From: Cytophagales bacterium | GTDB lineage: Bacteria > Bacteroidota > Bacteroidia > Cytophagales > JAAEPT01 | Assembly (NCBI GenBank): GCA_011524675.1 | Contig: WTJX01000416.1 | Span: 1-6,190, forward strand | Length of the DNA stretch: 6,190 nt | Reading direction: 5' to 3' | Shown here: positions 1 through 5,204 of the stretch, piece after piece | How the letters are laid out: every line of letters begins with the position of its first letter | Numbering within the stretch: the first letter of the stretch is position 1 | Position numbers and translations under genes: made by a program | Notes under the pieces: generated by a model | Seen by the model: only the letters and a program-made list of their open reading frames with translations | Databases searched by the model: none | What the model was told of the DNA's origin: nothing

Positions 1-218
1 CCTTTGAATATACCACAGGACTATATTTAGAAAAAGTTATTTATCATGGTGTTTATGATTTAAGCTGTGATAGCTTAGAGCTTACATTTAACGAAATAGT
101 GCCGGAAGAACTGGTCTATGAACTTTTAGAAAAACAAAAAAAATTAGCTGAAATAAGTTATGAAGTAAAAAAATCTCAAATCAAACTAAGTCTCAACATG
201 AATACCAATAAAGAATAA
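1..218 (+). CDS. 3' end of an unidentified protein gene (partial)
   Basis: An open frame runs in from the left edge (first full codon at base 3) to a TAA at 216-218, giving the last 71 residues of a protein that starts outside the window. The other two plus frames stop almost at once. The visible part starts with alternating hydrophobic residues that look like beta strands (GLYLEKVIYHGVYDL, then LELTF). A charged helix follows (EELVYELLEKQKKLAE), and the end is a lysine- and asparagine-rich tail. No family was recognised and no catalytic motif is visible. It is the only plus-strand gene in the window and converges on the SiaC-like gene with 11 bases between the stop codons. That it codes is likely from frame integrity and composition; its function is unknown. 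Confidence 0.6.
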   Translation, partial: FEYTTGLYLEKVIYHGVYDLSCDSLELTFNEIVPEELVYELLEKQKKLAEISYEVKKSQIKLSLNMNTNKE

Positions 219-229
219 CTTTGAGAAAG

Positions 230-619
230 CTACACGCCATACACAAAGTTAAATTTCAAGCCTACTAAATCTTCAAAATCTTGCCCTACTTCTATGTGGT
301 CAAAGTCCTCCTCATCAGAATACCAATTTATCAAGATATCATGACCTTTTTCTTTTAAATCTTTTAACTTCTTGAAAAGTATAAGCAAACATTTGACAGA
401 ACTAGTATTATAATAATCCATCATAAAATCAACGGTAAGCTTGTTGGGTAAATCCCCATGAACTAACGCTTTTATCAAAGGCTGATAAAATTCAATAGCA
501 TTATTCAATAAAGACCTTCCTTTTATTGTCAATAAACCTACGAGTGGATCAAGCTTAATAAGTGGTGAAGTAGCACTTGCTTTAGTGTTAATTTGGGAAA
601 TCTGCTGAGTATTCATCAT
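230..619 (-). CDS. SiaC-like regulatory phosphoprotein (DUF1987 family)
   Basis: This 129-residue soluble protein matches the SiaC/DUF1987 family in length and layout. An N-terminal strand-rich part contains IKGRSLLNNAIEFYQPLIKAL (residues about 32-52), corresponding to the family's G-x-S-x-P-E-N-A-x-x-F-Y-x-P signature. A central DYYNTSSVK (68-76) follows, then a helix, and a C-terminal INWYSDEEDFDHIEVGQDFE (about 97-116). In Pseudomonas aeruginosa, SiaC is phosphorylated by SiaB on a threonine in the equivalent NTSS motif and dephosphorylated by the PP2C phosphatase SiaA; the unphosphorylated form activates the diguanylate cyclase SiaD. Here Thr72 is the expected phosphosite. The gene lies 220 bases downstream of a PP2C phosphatase gene in the same direction, which supports the pairing. 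The start has tandem ATG codons (614-619) and no Shine-Dalgarno, as is usual for Bacteroidota. The family call is firm; the target of this protein is unknown. Confidence 0.85.
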   Translation of the reverse strand: MMNTQQISQINTKASATSPLIKLDPLVGLLTIKGRSLLNNAIEFYQPLIKALVHGDLPNKLTVDFMMDYYNTSSVKCLLILFKKLKDLKEKGHDILINWYSDEEDFDHIEVGQDFEDLVGLKFNFVYGV

Positions 620-839
620 GAAAGTTTTGGTTAACTAAAAAATAATTTATACCGAACACTACATTAATCATAACAAGCCAATATCAAATTCCAATCAAAA
701 ATGGTTAAAACTAAGCTGTAAGTAAAAAGATTGGAATCTCTAAAAACTTATCAAAATGTCTTGTACATTACAAATTATATAAATATCGTGAAATTAAACG
801 ATTAAGAATTTCATTTTTCGGTGTTTGAAGAAAAACGCT

Positions 840-1973
840 CTATATGATTGCCCCTAGCATCGTTATGTCATCATACTGCATATTACCACCTATCCAGTTA
901 GTAATTTTATTAGCATAATAACTAGTAGTAAACTCTTCTTCTTCCTCAATAATTTTTTTAAGCCCTTTGTAGCCAAGTTTTCTCTGATCCGTTTCATCAA
1001 ATTGGTCAGTGAGACCATCAGAAAATAGATATACTGCATCTATCTCATCTAGTTCGAGTGTTTTTTGAGTAAGCGTCTGCTTACTAGCATCAAAGTTGAT
1101 TATTTTTTTAGGTTTTAGTAATTCTAACTGACCGTCAGCTTTCATAACATAGCTAGCTACACCACTAGAGACAAAAGTTGCTTTTCTATCTTTCCTATCA
1201 AAACAAAAGACCGCTATCTCAGCACTTAACTCATAATTCAGTACTTCTTCGGACGATTGACCATAATAAGATATTAATTGGAAGAACTCCTCTACGCATG
1301 AAGCTAGGTTTGTTGGAGAGATAGATGCAAAAGACTGATTGAGTAAGGAATGACATGCCATAGAGGTCATAGCACCTTCTAGACTATGACCAGAACAGTC
1401 TATCAATGCCAATATGAGTAAGTCGTCTTTTTTATTAAACCAATAAAAATCCCCTCCTACTACGTCTTGTTGCTGTTGTACAACAAAAAAATCTTTAAAG
1501 TGATCTTTGACATAGTTGATATTAGGCATAATCATTTTTTGCACCCTTATAGCATCCTCCATTCTCCCTTTTTCTGAATGGGCTATCTCTTCTAACAAGG
1601 CACTATCCGTATCCACTACAGCTGTATCACTAGTAGAACTGTTTACAATATCTGCAATGTTTTCAGTAAACTTTGAAGGTATATTTTCTAAAAAATGAAT
1701 TAATAAAGGAATATTCTCCTCTGAATTGAGAACAAAGAGATAGTAGGATGCTGATAAAAACTTAATGTAAGCTTCTTGACCACTTTGTAATTTTATTCTT
1801 ATAAAATGTAAAGAGTCATCTGATTCATAAAACCAATCAAACCACGGTTTTAACTGTGAAGGAATATTTTCATGGAGTGTTGCATTGGCAGAAGCATCTA
1901 CTGTCCTATCAATGATCTCACAAAGTAAAAGATTAGGAAAATCACGAATCGTTAAATCACGTATATCCATCAT
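840..1973 (-). CDS. SpoIIE-type PP2C serine/threonine phosphatase with unknown N-terminal domain
   Basis: The 377-residue product has a C-terminal SpoIIE/PP2C phosphatase domain (about residues 135-377) with metal-binding landmarks in order: RVQKMIMP (143-150), GGDFYWF with Asp175, IDCSGHSLEGA with Asp192, LFSDGLTDQFD with Asp319, and YDDITM with Asp368-Asp369. Enzymes of this type dephosphorylate serine or threonine on regulator proteins; the likely substrate is the SiaC-like protein next downstream. The first 130 or so residues lack transmembrane helices, HAMP or a recognisable PAS or GAF motif. They look like a small alpha/beta domain followed by a linker rich in Ser, Thr and Asp, so the input signal is unknown. 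Pseudomonas SiaA is membrane-anchored; this protein is cytoplasmic. I chose the tandem ATG at 1968-1973. The frame extends 23 codons further to 2042, but the only start there is a TTG and the added residues look like translated leader. Confidence 0.9.
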   Translation of the reverse strand: MMDIRDLTIRDFPNLLLCEIIDRTVDASANATLHENIPSQLKPWFDWFYESDDSLHFIRIKLQSGQEAYIKFLSASYYLFVLNSEENIPLLIHFLENIPSKFTENIADIVNSSTSDTAVVDTDSALLEEIAHSEKGRMEDAIRVQKMIMPNINYVKDHFKDFFVVQQQQDVVGGDFYWFNKKDDLLILALIDCSGHSLEGAMTSMACHSLLNQSFASISPTNLASCVEEFFQLISYYGQSSEEVLNYELSAEIAVFCFDRKDRKATFVSSGVASYVMKADGQLELLKPKKIINFDASKQTLTQKTLELDEIDAVYLFSDGLTDQFDETDQRKLGYKGLKKIIEEEEEFTTSYYANKITNWIGGNMQYDDITMLGAII

Positions 1974-2163
1974 TATACTGGTCAATTTATTATTCAGACT
2001 TTGCAAAAATTTGCTAGCTCTTACTATACAGAAGATTTGCAAAAGGTGGTTTACTTACAGAAGGGCATGTAACAAGTGATGAGAAATAGTTCTTTCGATC
2101 AATATATCTTTGAATGATATCTGAATAATAGCGAATAATTCCATCAATCATACAAAGTATAAA

Positions 2164-2481
2164 CTAAATAGAAGTAAGTACTTTCTTACATGACATATCC
2201 AAGAGCACTTTATTATAGTTCACGTCAGTTTTGAGACTAACTATAACAATAAGGTCATTGTGTTTCTTGATAAAATACCTAGCAGTAGCTGTATCATAGA
2301 ACACAAAGCTAGTGTGTTCTAAACAGCCTACCTTCAAAAAGGCATCAAGAAAAGAAAGCGGCTCCTCTTGCAAAAGAAAAGCGGCCGTTTGAATGTTGTA
2401 AACTGTCACATCGTTTACAACATTCATATTTATTTTTAACTTTTTTACTTCTTCTACTAATTTATTGTTTCCGTTGTCCAT
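2164..2481 (-). CDS. Small soluble protein of unknown family (105 aa)
   Basis: The product has 105 residues, with no signal peptide or membrane segment. A lysine-rich amphipathic N-terminus leads to alternating strand and helix segments. The second half contains FVFYDTATARYFIKKHND, then LIVIVSLKT and DVNYNKVLLDM, which suggests a beta hairpin followed by a helix. That order resembles the second half of a Roadblock/LC7 fold, but no diagnostic motif is present and the resemblance is only my reading. Translational coupling is likely: the ATG begins 9 bases after the TAA of the upstream Roadblock-like gene, and both are on the minus strand. The SpoIIE-type phosphatase follows after about 190 bases. 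The tight spacing and normal protein composition support a real gene. A working guess is a partner of the Roadblock-like protein or of the phosphatase. Confidence 0.7.
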   Translation of the reverse strand: MDNGNNKLVEEVKKLKINMNVVNDVTVYNIQTAAFLLQEEPLSFLDAFLKVGCLEHTSFVFYDTATARYFIKKHNDLIVIVSLKTDVNYNKVLLDMSCKKVLTSI

Positions 2482-2490
2482 AGCAAGCTA

Positions 2491-2868
2491 TTACTTCAGC
2501 TCATTTTGCAAAGAATCTATTCCTTTACGAATAGCATTTCTCAATAAAGCCAAGTTTGATTTCTCCTTATTTGCAGCCAAATATACCATATGTTGACCAT
2601 TCTCTGTACAGTTAATCAAGTGGTATTGACTACTAAGCGTAATAAGAATATCATCTATGTTCTCATCTAAACCTAAAGCCTCAATCGCTTGCATTTTTGC
2701 TTTTACTACCTCTACATTGTAAGCACTTGCCACTTCTGGATCTAAATTACCATCAGAAAAAGCCCCTAGTGTCATACCCGAAGATATTTCTACAACAGAT
2801 ACTGCATGAACTCCGTTCACAGCTTTCAACCCATTGATAAATTTTGTAATGACGTCTGTTTTAGGCAT
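2491..2868 (-). CDS. Roadblock/LC7-like domain protein
   Basis: This 125-residue single-domain soluble protein has the Roadblock/LC7 pattern. An N-terminal helix leads into LKAVNGVHAVSVVEISSG (about 14-31), matching the usual 'helix, G-V-x-A, strand, S/D-G' start. A long middle helix follows (about 50-65, VEVVKAKMQAIEALG). Then come strands DDILITLSS, YHLINCTENG and HMVYLAAN, and a final NLALLRNAIRKGIDSL helix (about 105-120). Roadblock proteins such as MglB dimerise and act on small Ras-like GTPases or serve as scaffolds; no GTPase gene is visible here. It is the first gene of the signalling cluster and has a Bacteroidota-type promoter about 40 bases upstream. The leader before the ATG is A/T-rich without a Shine-Dalgarno. 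The fold assignment is from pattern only; a related profilin-like or Longin-type domain is possible. Confidence 0.65.
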   Translation of the reverse strand: MPKTDVITKFINGLKAVNGVHAVSVVEISSGMTLGAFSDGNLDPEVASAYNVEVVKAKMQAIEALGLDENIDDILITLSSQYHLINCTENGQHMVYLAANKEKSNLALLRNAIRKGIDSLQNELK

Positions 2869-2908
2869 ATTTTTATGTTATAATGATTATTTATTTTATT
2901 TATATGAA

Positions 2909-2937
2909 CAAATTTAATCTTTTTTTGTTATACGCAA
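2909..2937 (-). promoter_or_regulatory. Bacteroidota-type promoter before the Roadblock-like gene
   Basis: On the minus strand TAAATTTG (2909-2916) matches the Bacteroidota -7 consensus TAnnTTTG exactly. A TTG (2935-2937) lies 18 bases upstream, close to the usual 19 or so for the -33 element. Transcription would begin roughly 35 bases before the ATG at 2868, a normal leader length. It could drive the whole run from the Roadblock-like gene to the SiaC-like gene. The 8-base match is in AT-rich DNA, so chance is not excluded. Confidence 0.5.
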
Positions 2938-2963
2938 CTATTGTTTGTTAAATTAAAAAAACA

Positions 2964-3004
2964 TAAGACCTATTTTAATTTTTCAAAGCGAATGTAAGGT
3001 CTTA
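2964..3004. repeat. 8-bp inverted repeat in the gap after umuC
   Basis: TAAGACCT (2964-2971) and AGGTCTTA (2997-3004) form a perfect 8-bp inverted repeat around a 25-base AT-rich spacer. It sits between the promoter region of the Roadblock-like gene and the larger nested palindromes, on the same gene-free stretch. It could be an operator or one end of a structured element. It has no T-run on either strand, so it is not a classical terminator. Confidence 0.5.
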
Positions 3005-3010
3005 ATTCTC

Positions 3011-3164
3011 TCAGGGATTCTGGGTTTAAAAATAAAAAGTCAAAAAACAATAAGTTTTGAGGGAAGTCTTCCTTCATTTTTCCTAAAAAGTATAAGTTTT
3101 AGGAAAGAAAGGAGTTTAAGTGATAAAAAAGGAAGACTTCCCTAGTTAAAAGCGGAATCCCTGA
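3011..3164. repeat. Nested inverted-repeat element between umuC and the signalling genes
   Basis: Three perfect inverted repeats are nested inside one another. The outer arms are TCAGGGATTC (3011-3020) and GAATCCCTGA (3155-3164), 10 bp. The middle arms are AGGGAAGTCTTCCTT (3060-3074) and AAGGAAGACTTCCCT (3129-3143), 15 bp. The inner arms are TTTCCTAAAA (3079-3088) and TTTTAGGAAA (3097-3106), 10 bp with an 8-base loop. Each middle arm is itself almost a palindrome (GGAAG-N-CTTCC). A further short pairing, TTTAA (3025-3029) with TTAAA (3146-3150), joins outer and middle levels. No open frame of note lies inside and no target-site duplication was seen. It occupies most of the roughly 318-base gap 2869-3186, which otherwise holds the promoter and the 2964-3004 repeat. 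It could be a MITE-like relic, a small structured RNA, or a compound terminator. Confidence 0.8.
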
Positions 3165-3170
3165 CCGCTA
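3146..3170 (-). terminator. Possible intrinsic terminator of umuDC
   Basis: About 17 bases past the umuC stop, the minus strand reads AGCGG, a 9-base loop, CCGCT and then TTTAA (arms at plus positions 3151-3155 and 3165-3169). This is a short GC-rich hairpin followed directly by a brief U-run. The stem is only 5 bp and the U-run is short. The same bases also form one outer arm of the larger nested inverted repeat, so the two structures would compete. Confidence 0.4.
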
Positions 3171-3186
3171 AAGGCTAAAACATAAA

Positions 3187-4476
3187 TCATACTTTCACCT
3201 CAATAATATCACTAAGTTGTGTGGTATATCTAGGCGAAAGATGTTCTTGTTTCATCTTCCATGTTCTGTCCAAGTCTTGTGTTGCCAACTTCACCTTTTG
3301 ACTACCTAGCTGTTTGTTAAGATTATCTACGGCTTCCATAAGTGGTTTATGCTTTGGGTTGGAATTTTCAAATAGCTTGATAGGTAAACAATCTTCGGGC
3401 ATCAGCTCTATAGCTATTACTCCTGCTTTTTTGTAACTACGCCCTTTTTTAAATAAGCTCTGTAGTCCCTTTTCGGCAAATTGAGCTAGTTCAATACTAG
3501 AGTTGCTAGGGTAAGGCAGGGGAATGATTTTATTTTCTCTGTGATACTCTCCTTTTTTAAATTTATTAGACCTAAGCATCAGAATAAGAGCATGACAGCA
3601 CGACTGCTGTGCACGTAGCTTTTCGGCACAGCTTACCGCAAAGGTGACTACTCTTTCTTTTACATCCTCATATGAGGTATAATCTGTTTCAAAAGAGCGA
3701 GTAGTCATAATATTTTTTTTGACACCAGTATTGCTTTCTAATCCCAGCCTTACTTTTCCTTCTAGTTCATGTTTGAGACGCAAGCCTATGACAGACAACT
3801 CTTTTAATGTCCAGTCATCACTTAGTTGTACAAAGTCCCATGCCGTGACAACCCCTCTTTTTGCCAAGCGTGCAGCATTACCTTTGCCTATGCCCCAAAC
3901 ATCTGCAATCGCAGTCCATTTTAGTGCTTTTTCTCTTTTTTCATCACTATCCAATACATATACATGCTGTGTCCTTTCTGGAAATTTTTTGGCTATCTTG
4001 TTAGCAATTTTTGATAAGGCTTTGGTAGGAGCAATGCCTATGCTGATGGGAATACCTGTGCATTTGGTAGTATAGCGTCTCATTTCTTTGCCTAAAGTGT
4101 CAAAGTCGGCATACTGCCCAAGGTATAAGCGCAAGAAAGCCTCGTCTATGCTATATACTTCCACATCAGGAGTAAATGAGCCCAAAGTATGCATGATTCT
4201 ATTGCTCATGTCTCCATACAAAGCATAGTTAGAAGAAAAGACATGTATATTTTTTTGTTTAAATTCTTTAGCATACTTGAAAGCAGGTGCTCCCATAGGT
4301 ATGTTCAAGGCTTTAGCTTCGTTGCTTCTAGCAATGACACAGCCGTCATTATTAGACAAAACTACAATAGGCTTTCCGTTTAGTGCTGGACGAAAAACAC
4401 GCTCACAAGAAGCATAAAAATTGTTACAATCGACTAAGGCAAACAAATGAATTAGCTTAAAATGATTTGATGACAT
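3187..4476 (-). CDS. umuC: UmuC-type Y-family DNA polymerase (Pol V catalytic subunit)
   Basis: This is a full-length UmuC homologue of 429 residues (E. coli UmuC has 422). It is a translesion polymerase that copies damaged templates with cleaved UmuD. The palm begins FALVDCNNFYASCERVF (12-28), with metal ligand Asp16 and the steric-gate tyrosine at 21. The catalytic pair is Asp111-Glu112 in YSIDEAFL. A helix-hairpin-helix segment follows (about 190-205, VWGIGKGNAARLAKRG), then the little-finger domain. LPIKLF (364-369) sits where UmuC carries its beta-clamp binding motif, and the protein ends with the typical LSPRYTT motif near the C-terminus. The ATG at 4474-4476 overlaps umuD by 20 bases. 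A TTG at 4444-4446 would instead give a start aligned with E. coli UmuC. All catalytic residues are intact and no frameshift is seen. Confidence 0.95.
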   Translation of the reverse strand: MSSNHFKLIHLFALVDCNNFYASCERVFRPALNGKPIVVLSNNDGCVIARSNEAKALNIPMGAPAFKYAKEFKQKNIHVFSSNYALYGDMSNRIMHTLGSFTPDVEVYSIDEAFLRLYLGQYADFDTLGKEMRRYTTKCTGIPISIGIAPTKALSKIANKIAKKFPERTQHVYVLDSDEKREKALKWTAIADVWGIGKGNAARLAKRGVVTAWDFVQLSDDWTLKELSVIGLRLKHELEGKVRLGLESNTGVKKNIMTTRSFETDYTSYEDVKERVVTFAVSCAEKLRAQQSCCHALILMLRSNKFKKGEYHRENKIIPLPYPSNSSIELAQFAEKGLQSLFKKGRSYKKAGVIAIELMPEDCLPIKLFENSNPKHKPLMEAVDNLNKQLGSQKVKLATQDLDRTWKMKQEHLSPRYTTQLSDIIEVKV

Positions 4477-4888
4477 GAATCAAGATACCCCATACCAAAA
4501 ATTGGTTATCTGCTGTTACTCTGATGGGGGCATACTTATCATTGGCAGGAATGAGCCAACAACAATCCTTTTCTATTTTGATTTTTTTTAGTGTAAACTC
4601 ACCGTCTATAAAACAAACAGCTACCTTGCCCGAGTGTACTTCTCTACTTTTGTCTATGACCAGTAAGTCTCCATCATTGATGCCCATATCTTGCATCGAA
4701 TCACCGCTTACTCTGCCAAAGAACGTAGCCGACGGGTTACGGATGAGTTCGCGATTGAGGTCAATGCTTGCCTCCATAAAGTCTTGTGCAGGAGAGGGAA
4801 AGCCCGCTTTGATACCAGCATCTGCTATGGGTAGCGTTGTATCTGTGCTTGTATCAGCTTTGTAAAGTTTGATAGGCTGTGTTTTCAT
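4457..4888 (-). CDS. umuD: UmuD-type S24 self-cleaving peptidase (Pol V accessory subunit)
   Basis: The 143-residue product (E. coli UmuD has 139) is an S24/LexA-type autopeptidase. After RecA-filament stimulation it removes its own N-terminus and joins UmuC to form Pol V. The expected cleavage site is Ala28-Gly29 in KAGFPSPAQDF, where E. coli has Cys-Gly. The nucleophile is Ser64 in SGDSMQDMGINDGD, and the general-base lysine is Lys101 in GEFTLKKI. There is no DNA-binding helix-turn-helix, which separates it from LexA. The ATG at 4886-4888 gives an N-terminus of normal length. It precedes umuC with a 20-base overlap or a 10-base gap, depending on the umuC start. No E. coli-type LexA box was seen upstream. 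The octamer array at 4903-4934 is the most notable sequence in the leader. SOS control is expected from the family but not shown here. Confidence 0.95.
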   Translation of the reverse strand: MKTQPIKLYKADTSTDTTLPIADAGIKAGFPSPAQDFMEASIDLNRELIRNPSATFFGRVSGDSMQDMGINDGDLLVIDKSREVHSGKVAVCFIDGEFTLKKIKIEKDCCWLIPANDKYAPIRVTADNQFLVWGILIHVIKSF

Positions 4889-4902
4889 GGGACTATAAGT
4901 CT

Positions 4903-4934
4903 GTGTTCAAGTGTTCGTGTATTCAAGTGTACAA
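4903..4934. repeat. Octamer tandem repeat just upstream of umuD
   Basis: Four adjacent 8-base units follow the pattern GTGTTCAA: GTGTTCAA (4903-4910), GTGTTCGT (4911-4918), GTATTCAA (4919-4926) and GTGTACAA (4927-4934). TTCAAGTGT recurs at 4906-4914 and 4922-4930. The array ends 14 bases before the umuD ATG, so it lies in the leader or promoter. It could bind a regulator cooperatively, since two units span 16 bases, or be a slippage-derived simple repeat. Confidence 0.7.
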
Positions 4935-4994
4935 GTTGAAAAAGCTAACAGTTAACCCCTAATATAGTAAAGCAAAAACTAAATTACTGCTAAT

Positions 4995-5122
4995 AGTACG
5001 AAGTATAAAGTACCAAGTACCACGATAAGGAAAGTATAAAAAAAGATGGTGTACTAACTTTTTGGTACTCAAATAACTTAAAAGAAAACATTCTTTGTAC
5101 TTGGTACTTTGTACCTTGTACT
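4995..5122. repeat. Inverted pair of heptamer (AGTACNA) arrays between photolyase and umuD
   Basis: The left array (4995-5022) has four adjacent units: AGTACGA, AGTATAA, AGTACCA, AGTACCA. The right array (5095-5122) has four units on the opposite strand: TTGTACT, TGGTACT, TTGTACC, TTGTACT. The arrays therefore form an inverted repeat with arms 4995-5020 and 5097-5122. By my count 23 of 26 positions pair, with a perfect 14-bp core (5007-5020 with 5097-5110). Two looser units lie in the loop (5049-5055 and 5063-5069). With the octamer array, these fill most of the gene-free stretch 4889-5204. No open reading frame of interest was seen there. The pattern suggests a dispersed heptameric repeat or a multi-site operator. 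Confidence 0.75.
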
Positions 5123-5204
5123 TAATGCAGGCTTTTGTAAAAACCCGAATAACCGAATTTTAATGTAAACTAGCTTCTTATCTACTATAAAAGACCTTGC
5201 ATAA

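Noticed and set aside
217..250. Inverted repeat AACTTTG/CAAAGTT spanning the ends of the two convergent genes at the left edge, as a bidirectional terminator.
   Set aside because: The 7-bp stem is AT-rich with a 20-base loop and no clear T-run on either side, so chance is a sufficient explanation.
789..839. AT-rich inverted repeats TGAAATT/AATTTCA and TTTTTC/GAAAAA after the phosphatase stop, as its terminator.
   Set aside because: The stems have almost no GC pairs, overlap each other, and lack a U-run in the minus-strand direction.
1974..2042. A 23-residue N-terminal extension of the phosphatase.
   Set aside because: Its only start codon is a TTG, while a tandem ATG lies at 1968-1973; the added residues show no domain character.
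2153..2161. TATACTTTG on the minus strand, and TATAATTTG (771-779) and TAGTTTTTG (4973-4981), as promoters for the phosphatase, siaC-like and umuD genes.
   Set aside because: Each has three rather than two bases between TA and TTTG, no well-placed TTG was found for those examined, and such strings are common in AT-rich gaps.
3719..4075. A 118-codon plus-strand open frame opposite umuC.
   Set aside because: It lies fully antisense to an intact, strongly conserved polymerase gene and its translation is Ser/Leu-rich with no recognisable motif.
4524..4865. A 113-codon plus-strand open frame opposite umuD.
   Set aside because: It is antisense to a complete umuD with all active-site residues; the translation looks like a codon-mirror artefact.
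5143..5160. CCGAATAACCGAAT direct repeat after the photolyase gene as a terminator or operator.
   Set aside because: It is a direct, not inverted, repeat of only 6 bases and forms no hairpin.
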